Shown here: in pieces, positions 24,894 to 39,253 of the stretch | Numbering within the stretch: position 1 is the first letter of the stretch | Layout of the letters: the number at the start of each line of letters is the position of its first letter | From: Anagrus nilaparvatae | Taxonomy: Eukaryota; Arthropoda; Insecta; Hymenoptera; Mymaridae | Direction of reading: 5' to 3' | Length of the DNA: 64,000 bases | NCBI GenBank assembly: GCA_022575985.1 | Contig: JAKSXM010000238.1 | Location: 10,248,001 to 10,312,000, forward strand | Position numbers and translations under genes: made by a program | Notes under the pieces: generated by a model | What the model was told of the DNA's origin: nothing | Database searches by the model: none | The model's input: the letters and a program-made list of their open reading frames with translations, nothing else

Positions 24894-26238
24894 AACTTAT
24901 ATATATATATATAAGTTAAAATTTTATATATATAAAGAAACTAAAGGTTGAATCAATTAATGTTTAATTTTATATTTTCTACTTTTAGTTTCGTATTTCA
25001 ATACAGCGAAGCTGTGTTGGTATAACGAATATTTTTTAATTATTGAAAATTAATTGCTAAAAATTTAATTCAATTTACACCTTAAAAACATAAATTATTC
25101 CCCCCTAAAAACGTCCATTTTTTACCTTCCCCCTTTCCTCCCTACTAACATGTCCCATATATAAAATAATTAATTAAAATTGCCTATCAGTTATGTTACT
25201 CTTCAAGTTCCTCTCTGAAAGAAGTAAGACCGCTAAAGATGCAAAATAATTTTTTATAAGAACATTAAACGTCTACAAAATTTCATTTTCAAAAACCCCA
25301 GACAGCCTCTATTTTATTTCTGTCGAAATGCCATTTATAAACTACTTCGGGTATTTCCTGTAATTTATGTCTTTAAAATAAAGTTTAGGATCTTAAAGTC
25401 AAAAGCCACCACAAACTATCAGAGCAAAAGCTATACTTGAACTCTCCTGGGATATCCGAAGGTATGGAGTTAGCAAAAGAAAATAACTTTTCAATTCCAA
25501 ATATAATTTATGTTTTTATAAGGTTTTTGATTGTTTGTCCTATTTTTTTTACTGACAAAATTTTTCAACAATATTCCCTAATTTACCATAGTTTACAGCT
25601 AAGGTATGGGCTAATTCAAAAAATATTCAGGGCTGTTCTGGTTTAAAATATATCAGGTCATTACTTTTCATAAGTTTATTTATCATCAAAGCGTAAATTT
25701 TTGTTATTATATACGCATAATAAGAGTGAATAAAATGTTTTCATCTCTCTTACACTTTACCAATATATAAAAGCACGCTCAAGTAATTCAAGGGCCTACA
25801 TATTTGTTATACTTTAGTATATTTATATATAATGATATAATATAATAATAGAGTGAGAAAGAGAATAAAAAATAAAACAGAGAAATATACCTGTTAAATA
25901 TGTAGAGTCTTCGCCTATTTACGAGCTTTTTCTATATATAGCTATAAGCTTTTGTCGGTACGTATGCAAGCATAAAAGTCTCTCATTACCTAGGATATCA
26001 CGTACGTATATATATATTTAGTAAGAAGACTTTAATGATGAGGGAATCTTTCGTAGGATTTTGTGAACTTATATATATTTAAGTACACATACGCGAGTTG
26101 ATATCATCGAGTTCATTAAATGTCAAATATCAAGCGTATATATATTACAAAACCAAAAGATCTATATCTACCTCATAAATCTTTTGAATTTTGGTATAAT
26201 ATGCGTTTATTTTAGGCAGATAAAATATATATTTTGTT
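24703..26238. other. Intergenic DNA with AT microsatellite and palindrome
   Basis: A TA-rich stretch at about 24,850-24,940 includes a long perfect palindrome: aattttaacttatatata, then its complement. Near 25,095-25,140 there is a C-rich patch (cccccctaaaaacgtccatt) matching an inverted patch near 26,598-26,620, possibly ends of an old element. The 69-codon frame at 25,437-25,646 shows no recognisable domain. Confidence 0.5.
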
Positions 26239-26436
26239 TAGGAGTGTGTCGTTACCTGAAAGTCGGGTCACGTATCGGAAATTTCGGGGTTAAGGAAGCT
26301 TTCGATTTTAAACGACAAGTGCAGACCTTTTTCGGGAAGTTTTGGACTTCACAAAAAATCTGACCTGCAAAAATTTAACAAAAAAGACCGAAATTTCGGG
26401 TACCTGACCGACTTTCGGGTAACCGCAAAACCCCTA
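26239..26436. mobile_element. hAT-type MITE, 198 bp
   Basis: The ends are TAGGAGTGTGTCGTTACC and, inverted, TAGGGGTTTTGCGGTTACC. The eight bases outside are attttgtt (26231-26238) and attttgat (26437-26444), seven of eight identical, matching an 8-bp hAT target duplication. It shares ends and length with the element at 48,755-48,951. No coding capacity. Confidence 0.85.
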
Positions 26437-26444
26437 ATTTTGAT

Positions 26445-29400
26445 TAATAAAAATGTTTATACATTTATTTATGTTTATTAGGAATATTGTTGTTTATTAT
26501 TCAAAATTCTGGTTCCTGAAACCAGATTTTTAATATGAAACATGTTCATAGGCAGAGGTAATTGGAAAATATCCGTAAAATAGAGGTGACGGAAAATGGA
26601 CGGTTTTAGGGGGGAGGGGTCAAATGGACTGAATAATTTGGATTTGGAACATAGAATAATTTGAGGAGTAGAATAATCTTGGTTTAAAGGTGTTCCATGT
26701 CTTTATGTAAGGACACAAGCCAAATATAAGTTACTTTTTCAGTGCAGCACTAGCAAATTGGTAATGAATTTTTCTTCATAAATTAATTAAGTACCTATAT
26801 TACGGAAATTCCTAAAAATATTTTATTCAGAATTTTAAATTAAAATAGTTCTAATACAATAAAATCCATTTAACGTTAATTTAAGAGGGTGCTAAATTAG
26901 AAGCCTTTCAAAACTTTAAAATATTGAAATGTGACAAATGTCAAAATAAACCAAAGTCTAATATATATACGTATAAAATTATGCATTATGCACATAAATA
27001 TAAGGACTTATTCTTGTAAAGGTCAATCAATAAAGTTCAATTACAGTTAACACGACAGGATGTACATTTTCGTTAATGGAAAACTTGTAAAGATATATGG
27101 ATATCATGTACAATATTAACTATAATATACTGCTAAAATCAAACTTTATTCGACTTTGCATAAATCTTTGAAAATCTCTTACTAATAAATTTATAATATT
27201 CATGAAGTTCTAAATCAATAGATTAGTATTTATAAATAATAAAATTTTACTCCTTTTTTTTTAATTTACTTTGATCTATTAGTTTTTGATAAATTTTTAA
27301 CTGAATTTATCTTTGAATAAATTCACTGCACTAAATGTACAAAAATTTATGATTAAAAAAAATTTTATTTTGCAACTTTATTTAATACAAGAGACAGACA
27401 ATTCAAGTGTTCACTTTACTGTTGATTGTTTTTACAGTTCATGTAGACATAAATTTTTATAATTATAAAATTGTATTCATGCACAAAAAGACTTTTTTAT
27501 TTTTCAATGTTTTTTTTTCTCATTCATAAAAAAATATACATTGATGTATAGAAAGTTATTTAAAAAAAAACGTAATTATCAAACGTAAACAAAAGATAGA
27601 AATATACAGCTATTTTTTTTTGTATTTCAGTTAATCGCTTATACGTGCAAATACAAAATTGGTTAGCAATCGATATAGTTTTTCAATAGTACTAATTAAA
27701 AAAAAAGGGATAACTGAGTAATTGAAATTTTATGACACTTTTATATCAGTATTTTATGTATGTAAGTAAAAGGATATAAATTTAGTTTTTTAAATAACCC
27801 TAGATAATTTTTAAAATTATCCTAATAAATTTAACAAATTTAATAATAAGTACGTAAAAATAAATTAAATAATATTTATATATTTTTCTCGCAAAAGAAA
27901 TGACTTCGAAAGGATATATAATAAGATCGATGTATAAGAATAAAATATACCGAAATTACTTTTTTATATATTTAAATACTAATCCTTGGCTGTTGTATTT
28001 GGGCTTGGTTATAATATTGTCGGTGATGAATCAACTTTGGTGATTTTTAATTGGTGAATTTGTTCAGATGACAATTTTTATTGTCAATGGAACTTACATA
28101 ATCATTACAAAATCTGTTCTGTTGGCGGTTGAAATTTGGATGTTTGTGAACCATTCAATCATGTAATACAAAATTTTATCGAATTATATCATTACAATAC
28201 ATCTATGCAGAAATTGGATTCAGAGCATCAATATGCTACCTGTCATAATAAATCAGTATTATACACAAACTTATACAATGCTGTAAAATATAAATTATTA
28301 AAATCTAGCTATAAAAAAAATTACTTTTAATGAAACATAATATATATACTCACAAAGAAAAAGTTTGATTTTTGCAAAAAATAAATATACATATTAAAAG
28401 CATAAAAAAATTTTCTTTATAAAAATGAATATATATGGACATATAGTGTTTACGTGAATAAACTTACAAATGAGAGAAGAAGATAGAAAATCACTAATAT
28501 ATGTATAAGATTTATCCTATATATGGTGATTTAGGTTACTTATCCCTTAGGGTATATCTCTTTTATATATTCATATAGAAATCTTGTTAACTCTTCCAAA
28601 TGTCCTTTATATATATAGTCAGGTGATCTGGTGTCCTTATTTATACCTGTAAAATAAGTTTTTTAAAAGAAAAATTTAACTTTATTTTCTGTTTCTGGCT
28701 TTTATTATATTAATCCTTCAGGCATTTTTATATATAGAATTTTATTTTATAATTGAATTATTTTTAAATTAAATAATAACTAAACCAATTATACATATAC
28801 TTTTTTTGAAATATCAAATAATACATTAAAATGTCTTAAATTATTAAAAAGTTTTATTTCGATCTATCATAAGTCAAATATATGTAAGTTTTTATTTATA
28901 TTTATTTTCAATATGTCAGATCTCATTAAATTATATATATTTTAAGTAAAGTATTTTGATCTAAGATATACTGAATATTTAAACAGAAAAAAAATTTTTT
29001 TCTTTTCTTTTTCAAGTTATCTATCTTATAAATGCTTAGGTATATATATAAATAAGAAAAAATGTTAAAAAGTATTTCTGGATAAAACAACTGATAAATA
29101 AATGAGTATAACAGAAGAAAAAAGTCTTGTATATAAGACAGATAGGTTATATATATAAATGTATTTAAAAATAAAAAAAGTTACTAGATGCTATATATAT
29201 CAAATATATAAGTATAAAATTATGAACGCGTTGGTTTTATATATATTTTGGGGAAAACTTGGTAAATTCGACAGACACCTTCCATCATTATATCAATTTC
29301 TGAGAAGTCATACGTACGCTACATCTATACCCAAGAGTAAGTTTTCGCGCCTTTTTTTCAGTAAATTTACTTTGCAAGGTATATTTCTATTAACGTCCCA

Positions 29401-30284
29401 GTCAAAAAGTAAAAATAAACTAAATTTAATTCCTCAAGAGAGTTGTCTTTCAAAAAGTACTTTCTTTAAATTGATGGTAATGGATGAACATAGGTTGACT
29501 TTTACTACTTGTTGAATCATTAATTCAGAAATTAAGATAATCGATTAAAATTGCTGATTAAAATTGTTTATTAAAATTTACTCCAAGTTGAAATGAGAAA
29601 TATTTTTATAAAATATACAGTAATTTAGAGAGTATAAAAAATAATTTATTATTACTCTTGTTGTTATAAAATATTTAATCAGTTATATATTAATAAATTA
29701 AAAATAGACTTATACATTTGTATTTATTAATAATTTAATATATATATTTAAAACTCATAACCTAAAATATGCCAAAACAATTTTAGCATAAGTTATTTGC
29801 AGGTAAATAATTAAACATTAAAATATCAAAAATATATTATAAACTTATTATTTTATATTATGAAAGGTTTAATTATAGAAATTAACTTCAATCCAAATGG
29901 TTTTACTGTATAACAAAAATATAACAGAAATATTTTTTTTCTTTTTGAATGTAGTACCTAATTTTTTCCTATAAAAATACCAATATCTGAAAATATGATT
30001 ATTACTCGATATCTCCAATCTGAATTTCTTTTTGGACTTTTTTTTCTCAAAACTTTTTGCCTTAAAAAATATAAAAAGCAGCAATATTTTTTTTCTTTTT
30101 GGACTTAGTACTTAAATTTTTTCTATGAAAGTACTTATATCTAGAATTATCGTTTTTACTAGGTAAAATAGAACATTAAGAACATTTTGTTTTTTTTAAT
30201 GAGGAACCATAGTGCCAATTACTTAGCAGCGTTTTTTTTAAACATTATGTAATATGTTGTTTCAAGAACATATGTGTGTGACAC
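26445..30284. other. AT-rich intergenic DNA, no supported gene
   Basis: Frames at 28,136-28,330 (64 codons) and 29,159-29,515 (118 codons) were examined. Neither shows a recognisable domain, convincing codon use or splice partners. At about 29,925-30,010 and 30,083-30,170 there is an imperfect direct repeat (cttttt, gtagtac/ttagtac, then a related tail). Confidence 0.5.
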
Positions 30285-30629
30285 TGACCTAAGCAACAGA
30301 TTAAAATCTGCGATCTTAAAAAAAAACTGATTGGACTGGGTTTAGTATATAAAAAATATGATACAATGCCAATTTTTAATGTCTTAGGTACATTGGTTTC
30401 AAAATGTCAGTTTTTTCGCGATTTTAAAATTTTTCTAAATTTTTTGGAAATTTAAGCCACTATGGTTAAAAATTATTTTTTAGCTTCTTGTAGAGCGCAG
30501 AAAAATTAAAATAAAAAATATTTTTCCAGCCAATTTGAAAAAGTTTTAAAGTTGAAAAATAGTTGCTACTTCAAAACCATTGGCCCAGTCTAATCTATTT
30601 TTAAGTTTCCAGACCTATCGCTTAGGTCA
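30285..30629. mobile_element. Probable MITE with imperfect ~60-bp inverted ends
   Basis: The left end tgacctaagc and the right end gcttaggtca are inverted copies. About 45 bp further in, gattggactggg (left) pairs with the complement of gattagactggg (right), so pairing extends to about 60 bp. A target duplication is not clear. Confidence 0.55.
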
Positions 30630-33600
30630 TATACTCTAGGCATTACTCATATAAAATAAATATTTTATATTTTCAAACTAAAAAATTTATGAATAAAGAA
30701 AAACTTTTATTTATAATAAAGTAAAAATAAATGTAAAAATTAAAAATAAAAAAAAAGTTTATTCACAAGTTGCAATATAGGGTTCAATAGAAAATTGCAC
30801 TCACGTTTCGTTATAATGCATTTTCTCTGCTGCCACAAGCAGCAACCCTTTTGAATAATATTATGCTTCAATTGATTCGTCGCCTTTTATATACGTATAT
30901 AATAAAATACTTTTTTTTAACAACATTTTTACATACAATTTATTATTAAATAAAAAAAAAAACTAATATTAAAAAGTAATTTTTTAGATTAAAGTATCGT
31001 GTTTTTATATTATTTATTGTTTATTGTTAATAATTTATATATAAGAATTTAAACGACTTTGGCGAATATTTTTAAAGGAAAAATTCAAAATATTTAGTTA
31101 AAATATTTATTGTTTTTTTTTTTTTTTTTTTTTTATTTAAGCTTTTTTAACTTATCTTTATGAAAGTTATTAAGCTGACAAAGATTACATATGAAAATTA
31201 TAATATTACATATAAAAAGATTGATACAGAGTTAAAAAAATTTTAGTTGATACATACAGAATTATTGAAATTATGTTAAACAGGTATTACATCACAAGAT
31301 TTTTTTTTTTTTTTAATTTTTTTTTTTTTTAATTAGAAAACAAATTAACAAGATTATTATTTAAGCTGATGCGTGATAAATTAATGAATAAAATTGAAAT
31401 TTAAATAATCTAAAGTCTCAAACTGCAAAAACTTTAAATACATACACAAACCCCCCAAAAATTAAGTCCATAAACAGATCCTTTACCCTATAATAACCCT
31501 CTAAATTTTATTTATTATTAATAAGCCATAAAAAACTTTTTTAGATATATAAAAATAAATATCAATACCTTAAAACAATATTTTATACAACCAAACAATT
31601 GTATATATTCGATACAAAAGCAAAACAATGAAAATAAATTGCCAAAAAAAAACTCTGTCGTATAATATAAATATAAATAAAAAAAAAACTTTTTAAATTT
31701 AAGGGAATTATTTTTATTTTTTTTAGTTGCAACTTTTTTTTTGTAAAACTATATAATACTCTCTCAATTGCAAGTTTTTTATATATACGTATATATAACT
31801 GGTCATAAATAGAGGAAGTATAACGTAGAAAAAAAAATATTAGAGTTTTGTGGCTAAAACAGTACATTTTTTTTCAACATTTACAGAAAAAATAAAAATA
31901 ATGTCTTTTACAAAAAAATAAATTTAAAGCTTTTTTTGTTAATAATAATAATAATAACAATCTAATTCTATCAACAGAAGTAATATATTTTATTGAAAAT
32001 TCCTCCATAAAATTATTGAACAATAATATCATCCCCTTGACGTCCATTCTATTTCCAATGACGTTATATATTTTAAGATTGAGTCTTTTTGAAAGAATAA
32101 AACGAACATTTATTTCAATAAAAAAAAAATACTTCATTCCTACATTTTTCTGACTGACATACGACGTGAGGATTGTATGTTTCTTTTATCTTTTCTATAC
32201 AGAGCTTTTCTTTTATATTTATAAGTAAAAAAATGGTAAAAAACATTCTTAAGCATGTATTTATCAGTTTTGTTCCTTTTTTTATCGCATTTAAGATTAT
32301 GAATTTATTATATAAAAAAAAGAAAATATTTTATTATTGTCATTATTATGAATGAGTGTTCAGAAGAATTGAATAAATATCTATAATTAGATTTATTTCA
32401 TTATTAATCTGATAAATCTGGTTATTTCACATTTTAATTACCATTTTACTTAATTATGTCTATATATGACAGTTTTACAGGAAATCAAATTTTAAAACTA
32501 GAAAGCTTATAGGAAATTATAGAAATTATTTGAATTATTTAGGCTACCAAAGATATAAGCAAAAAATGTTAAAAATCCAAAAATCATAGCCCATTCCTTA
32601 CAAAAATTCAACAATGAAAAAAAAGCTTCCATATAATGAAAAACCTTCTGGAAAATTGTATTTTACACTATAATATGTTTTTCAAAATTAATATCATATA
32701 TTGGAGAATGAATTGTATACGATAAAATACTTGGTATTTTTTTTTCTATTTTTTGTTGTATTCACTTGAGAGAAAAAAAGCATTCCATGAGATTGATTCT
32801 ATACATAAAAGACGATGATGATATTACATTTTTTTTTTCTTTCTTTTTTTATTTTACTCATATAATACGTACGTACACTACAGGCAGACTATGATATAGA
32901 AAAAAAAGAACTTTTAATTTAATTTTCTCCTTTTGTTATACATACTTATAAACACAATTTTTTTTTCTGATATTGATACTTTCATAAATAGAAATAAAAT
33001 TAAAGGTTGAACTAAACTAAGTTAACGATAAAGCTAGTGTTCTTTATTTTTTCTAATTATCCAATTACTTAGAATTTGTTCAGCCAGGGCCTAAATTCTG
33101 CATTTATATCATCTATAACATATCACTTTTATAACCAAACTGTATTGCGAAAAGTACTACCATTTCTAAAAACATTTGTTATTCGCATGCGCAGTACCAC
33201 ATATTGTGGATGGTACAACTGTCCGATTCGTAGGGTTATTTACTCAAGAGTGGCATCCCACTTTTTCGAAACTTCTGTGACACTTCTGTGAAGTCGCGGG
33301 CCGCACGTAACAGACACTTCTGTACACTTCTACGCACTTTTTCCCGGCTGAGAAGAGGGGCGCGGACAGTGGTTCTCAGAGTTTTTTAATAATATTTTTA
33401 AAAAAACTAATAATTATTTATTAAAAGTAGATAATTTTTTTAAAATAATTATTAAATAAATATAATAAAAAAATTTATAAAAATAATTTTTTTTTTATTT
33501 TTCAAAAAAAGAAACATAAAATCGTATTTTTTAAAAATTATTTAGATGAATTCTCGAACAAATTAAAATATTCAGAATTATATTTATATTAAATATATAT

Positions 33601-36114
33601 AATTTAAAAATAATTTTTAAAAAACAATTAAACTGAATAAATTATTATTTTTTAATTCTGAGGAATGCAATAGGCTTTTTGGGTCTTAGAATTCAAATAT
33701 GATGTCAGAAATGCTATTCGATGCCTTTTCGGGGGTGATTTTGGCCTATTATCCGATTATCACTGTAATATGAATGCTGAATCAGGTCCCCGACTTGGTC
33801 GTCGTATAAACGGGGTAATGGAACTTTTAGGGCATAACCCTATAATAACCATATACGATAATCGGTAGAAGAAATTTAATATTCATAACAACAATGCAAT
33901 ATTATTCATCAATAAAATTTGAATTTGAGTGTAAGTAATTCTTCTAAAGTATTTATAATCTAACAAAGTCATTTCTCTTTCGAGAACAGTTGAAAAAAAT
34001 ATTCTAGATTCAATACCTTACTATAAAAAATCTAATGTATATAATTATTTAAATATTTTAAATAAATTAATGGAATTAAATAATAAATTATATTTTTTAC
34101 CTCGAAACATTAATATAATTCCATTTTACATAAAACAGTGTAAATTCTATAAATTTGATGTTCATGCAAAGACAGAGTTACATACATTTTCTATACATAT
34201 AAATATATATTTGAAAAAAAGACAAGTAGATTATGCATAAGAAGATTATAATTTTGTACATTAAAGCTTTTACATTTTATAGAGAATTAGTGAATATTTT
34301 AAATATAATAAAAGTTGTTGAAATTGTAAAATTAATCTACGAGATTTTACATATAGATAAATAATTTATTTATAATATAAAATAAAGTAATAATATTTCT
34401 CTGTGTCTTTGTATTATTTAAATTTGAGCTTAACAGTACATGAAATAGCTTTTTTATGCTTCAAAAATATATGAATTATTTAGAAAAATTTATGCAAAAA
34501 AAAGTATGTCGTTTATATATGAAAAATAACATTCTTTTATTTAATTTTAAATTAGGAAAAGTCTTATAATATCTAAAAAATAAGAATTTTCTTGAATTTA
34601 TATAAAAAATTTATTTCAACCAACTCTTCCCTTTAAAATATAGAAAAATGAAAATATTTTTAATACAATAATAACATCTTTAAAAAATAATAATTGTCTC
34701 ATTTCTATTGTTATTATTTCTACGTGCTTTTTATAAAAAATAAAGAATTTTTAAGAATATAGGTCATATTTTTTATTTTCTTTTTTTGAAGGAAAAAAAA
34801 TAACAATAATATAAAAATGGTATATAATGTATTTATATAAATTTAATGTACAAGCTTTCTTTAAAATTACTTTTTGACTCTTCATGTATAGAAAAATTTC
34901 ATTTTCATGTATAAATATTTTATTTTTTTAATATTTTTTATTACATACTTTTATTGCTGGCATTATAATAATAAACATTAAATAATTTAACAATTTTTTG
35001 GAAGATATTAAAATCAAAATGAATTAAAATTTATTGGAAATAAAAGGCGATTGTACCAGAAGCTACTTTCTTGATTACTGTGCCTAGAAATTAGACCCCC
35101 TAGCAGGATTATATGCTATAAGATTGGGTTTTTTAGGCTATATTCTAAGTAACTCATTTTTTTTGTGTCACCTTTTAATTCCTGTAAACCACATTCGAAA
35201 CGTGGGCAATTTATTGAAAAAATAAAGCAATTTATTGAAAAAATAAAACAAATTGTTAGCTCAGAAATCAAATATTTTTATTTAATAATAAGAAAATCAG
35301 CTTCCCAAACAGTTAATACTCCCCTTTTGAGTTTGCTTATTATATTGTTGTAGATGGACGACTCAAAACAAAAAAATACTGAGTTTTCTTTTTCATTTTT
35401 GTATCTACACTTTTCATAGACTACATCTCATTATTCAATATATTTCTTACTGTATACAAACTACATGCACATTAAATTATTACAAAGCAAATGTGTGTAC
35501 ACCAACAAAATTGACATTATCTCTGTTGAAAATAAAAAAATGTATGCTACGTCCATGATATATCAACAATAGATTTGATATATTATGTTAAAGCTTATAA
35601 TAAATATATAAATTTTTGTATATTAAGAAATGATAAAAAAAATTTCCAATATTTTCGCTCTATCGAACTTATCAAGCCCATATTGTTACATATTATAAGA
35701 TATATAGTTTAGGACACGCATGCATGCGTAAGAAATAAATATATTGTCAAATATATGGCATTTTGCCAAATAAAAATATACACTTTACTGATTTTCAAAA
35801 GCCTTCGAGCAATTTTTGTCTATTTTTCGATCGTTTATTTATGTAAGTTTTGGAATCAGGGTTTATATGATGTATGAAGTTATTATTTAATGGTCCTTAC
35901 ATGCAAATATATGTACAGGAGACTTATTTTATTACATATGGGATTTTAATTACATTTTGAATTTTTTTGTATTTCAAAAGTAATAAATCTTTGATAATTT
36001 TGGTTTATAATATTTAGGAAAAAGGACTTTTCGATTAAAAACATAAATATTAAGGATAGGTAAAATTTTGATTTTTTTTGCATTATTATTATTATTATTC
36101 TTTTCTTTTTTGAC
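30630..36114. other. Long AT-rich intergenic stretch
   Basis: Long T runs near 31,116-31,135 and 31,302-31,331, small A/T frames, and no exon chain. Minus frames at 31,583-31,867 and 31,874-32,137 are Phe/Ile/Lys rich and look random. A 21-bp direct duplication (caatttattgaaaaaataaa) lies at 35,207-35,250. GC-richer patches at 33,090-33,375 and 33,660-33,870 stand out but were not identified. Confidence 0.5.
33090..33375. other. GC- and CpG-richer island of unknown nature
   Basis: Contrasts with the AT-rich surroundings and contains cgcatgcgcag, gtcgcgggccgcacg and cccggctgagaag. acttctgtgacacttctgtg is a short internal duplication. It ends with cagtggttctcaga, which resembles one class of hAT termini, but no opposite end was found. 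It could be a transposon fragment or a promoter region. Confidence 0.35.
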
Positions 36115-36411
36115 CTAATAACTAATATTTTCTATGGGAGTTCTAGCTAGGTTTTGGAAATTCAGCATCATTTTATTTCTCGGATCTGATACATAAAAGG
36201 GTTCTTTTTCTAAAAATTTTTCGATAAAATTTTCTTTATTGATGTACTTTCTAATTTTTTCCATGGGTGTTTGAAATGACAATAATATCAACAAAAATAT
36301 TAGTTTTAGTTTTTTTAATATATTTATATTTAGATAAATAGATTGAAACCCATCATGAATAATTTGCGATTGCTTAAAAAACCGTAGAGCCAATAATTTT
36401 TCAGAGTTCAT
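36115..36411 (-). CDS. Unassigned 98-codon frame
   Basis: This is one of the few frames with a mixed, less purely A/T-driven composition. After a hydrophobic segment (about residues 33-46, KLKLIFLLILLSFQ), it has a charged C-terminal half with YINKENFIEKFLEKEPF and SDPRNKMMLNFQNLARTP. I do not recognise the family. One hydrophobic stretch followed by a basic/acidic tail could be a diverged exon or a chance frame. No convincing splice partners were found nearby. It lies about 3 kb upstream of the receptor locus on the opposite strand. Confidence 0.2.
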   Translation of the reverse strand: MNSEKLLALRFFKQSQIIHDGFQSIYLNINILKKLKLIFLLILLSFQTPMEKIRKYINKENFIEKFLEKEPFYVSDPRNKMMLNFQNLARTPIENISY

Positions 36412-38792
36412 TTCAAAAATTGCATTAAATATTATAACAGTATTTAACCGTATTAATAATACGATAACTAGTAATTACGATAAGTATTAATAACCACGAT
36501 ATATTGATTTTACATTTTCATAGAAAATAATAAACACAAGTGAATTTTGAGAATATTTTAATTAAGGATATATTATAATTATTATTTAATATATTTAGCA
36601 TAAATTTTGAAAAAGGGAAATTTGATTATCAGATTCAATTTATTTATGCCGATTGACAGGCCTAAATTAATATTTCTGAACTTGATTGAGTTTTCAAAAT
36701 TTTTCGTTCCGTGCACAAATGTTAATGTGACCCTATGAAATAATGCTTAAAACTGAAAAAAATTTCAAAAGTTTCACAATAATTCAAAAGTTTAAATAAG
36801 ATTTGTGTTTTCAAGGATATTTGGTTTTTGCAAATGGCCACTAATTTTACCCCACTTATCAGAAGTTCAAAAATTTATTTGCAAAATAATTGAACCAAGG
36901 AGTTTTTATAATGATAATGTAAAATAATTAAAAATTTAAAGCCTTTTTGTGAAAATTAATTTGCTTTTGTATTTTTGCAATATATTTCTTTGCTTTTATT
37001 TTAATGCCTTTAGTACTGCTGTTCCTACTCTCGTTTTCTGCTTTGCTATTGCTGTTCTCGAGGAAGGCTGTTGTGTGCATGCACAATAGAGCTAATTAAA
37101 ATTAAAGGTATTTGGTTTCTTGGTGGGCTTGGTCAAGCTCGGTCTCTGGTGACAATGCAATGCCTAGTGTGCGTTTTGTAACCTTGTGACAGTAAAGGTC
37201 TTGTGGCTGTACCAGCGACGCTTAGGACGCGTTTTCGCAGCCCTGTGACTCAGGTCAGCTGCAGGTAGGCAGTCGTAACCAGTGAGGATATTCTTCTGGA
37301 ATAACCAGGTATCTTAAAATATTTTGAAAATGCACGTGAATTGCATGTGATTCATTGATTTTATTGAATTAGGTCAAAATACTTGGTGAGATCTTACAAA
37401 CCAAAGTCTTTTCTGGGCCATATAAGCTCTTAAGTCAGAGTAAAGATTCAACTATTGAACCAGACTTAGCATAATTTTTGAGAAATATAGTCGTAGCTAC
37501 CTTAACTTAAGCTGTACAATTAGCCTCGCATTTTTATAAGTTTATGTAAAAGAATTTTTGCTAAAGCTTATAGAGAGTCTCTTGAGATGTTTGAAAATCA
37601 TTAAAGGTACTTTAAGGTAGTCAAATTTTTCAGTCCTTCTGAACATTATAATATAAGCTTGCAAAATTAAGACAAAAGTTGGTATAGAACTGATTACGCA
37701 TAGACTTGGACAAAATATGGTTTAAGAAAATATGATATTTTTTTAGCTTTTTAGTCAAAGAGCTTTTGGGTTCAAAGAGCTTTTGGGTTCAAAGAGCTTT
37801 TGGATTTGAAAATAGATTTGAGCATAAGTAAATGCTGAGGACATTTCCATTAGGGATATATAGTAATATATATATTCAAATAAATTTTGAAAAAGAAAAT
37901 TTTATTATCCGAGTTAATTAAAGCTAAAAACCTTCAAGGCCTTCTTGTGAAAATTAATTTGCATTCATAGGTAAATAAAATTACTATTAAATTTTACATA
38001 TTTCGAATATTGAAAATGTAAATATGTTTCGATATTATAAACACTGTAATTGCCATTTCATTGCGCGACGTTAATATAAATGTAAATATAAAAGACTTTA
38101 ATTAATAAATTACATGTACAGTAAAATTAATAATTAAAACAGTTTTTTCCTGACTATATTTTAACAAATATTAACTGTATTTTGTATAACAATGAACTGT
38201 TTTAAAAAAAAATTTCATAGCAGTTAATTTGGATTTACGAAAAATTCAAAATTATATTTCGGGATCTTGAGATGGCCCTAATTCAGGAGGCCCTAAAAAA
38301 TTTTTTCTTAAAAACTGGTAAAATGTTAAGTTTTCCCACTTATGAGTTGAGTATGAGCTGTTTTAGGGTCAGAACAATTAAATAAAATTTTAAAAACCAC
38401 GAAAAATCTGTTATTTTAGGCATGTCGTGACCTAGAAGTCTAATTCCAACGGGAATCAGGGAGTTTTTTAATAAATTTTCACATACACTTCAGATGCTAC
38501 TACTTATATTAGGTTTCGGAGGCCAAATCTTTATACTTATCCGGAAATAGCCTATTACATAAATTTTTTCCCCTTGTTTAACACATGGTTTTTCATCAAA
38601 AGCAAAAACAATGATCTTCTGAAGTAAAAAATAGATCATTGTTGAATCGTATTATGAAATTAATTAAAATGACATTGCATGATCATAATAAAAGCAGTTA
38701 CTGACATTGAGTAGCCAAAAAGGACAAAATTTTTAATTTTAATATATTGCTTAAAAATGACTTAGCATAACTTTATTGTAACTGTTTTCTAG
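36412..38792. other. Intergenic DNA upstream of the odorant receptor locus
   Basis: Mostly AT-rich. A GC-richer patch at about 37,010-37,310 has two related lines, gtgtgcgttttgtaacc and ggacgcgttttcgcagcc, suggesting an old repeat. An 18-bp unit (agagcttttgggttcaa) is repeated three times at about 37,757-37,807. No coding exon was identified. Confidence 0.45.
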
Positions 38793-38925
38793 ATTAAATT
38801 TTTCGACAGTTTTCACGTTTGCCGTAACACCATTTATAGCTCCAGTTTTAGCTATAATAAAACCTTTAAATGGAACAAGGACTAAATCACAACTTTAATA
38901 CGTTGAATTTCATGTCGACGAATTT
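38793..38925 (+). pseudogene. Odorant receptor exon relic
   Basis: Aligns to exon 4 of the intact receptor 2.3 kb downstream, including the splice acceptor (ttttctag). The frame reads VFTFAVTPFIAPVLAIIKP then LNGTRTKSQL, matching FLTTPLAAPVLDIIKP and MNETRNKTQL in the intact gene. The codon right after the acceptor is a stop, and an extra base after SQL shifts the frame. No other exons of this copy were found, so it is a fragment of a tandem duplicate. Confidence 0.8.
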
Positions 38926-39253
38926 CCATGAGGAACCAAAATCGAATAACCATTTAACTTCAATATCAGTTGAGTTAACATTACAAGCGAAAGCGCTGTT
39001 AAATATTGTAATTAAATTAAATAAATAACATGTATGCATTAAATTGAATAAATATTAAATAAATTACTTTCATTAAAATATGACGTTATAATAAAAGTGA
39101 AAACATAAAAGTCATTAATAAATTGTAAATATTTACCTCAAAAAAAGACAATTATTAAAAAAACTGTAAAATTTATTTTTAGTATTATAAATGAATTCGA
39201 AGCGAAAAATAACTAAAATTTTAAATTAGGGAAGTTTAAAAATGTTTTGAAAA

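Noticed and set aside
29159..29515. 118-codon frame as a possible gene
   Set aside because: No recognisable motif, composition follows AT bias, and no splice partners were found.
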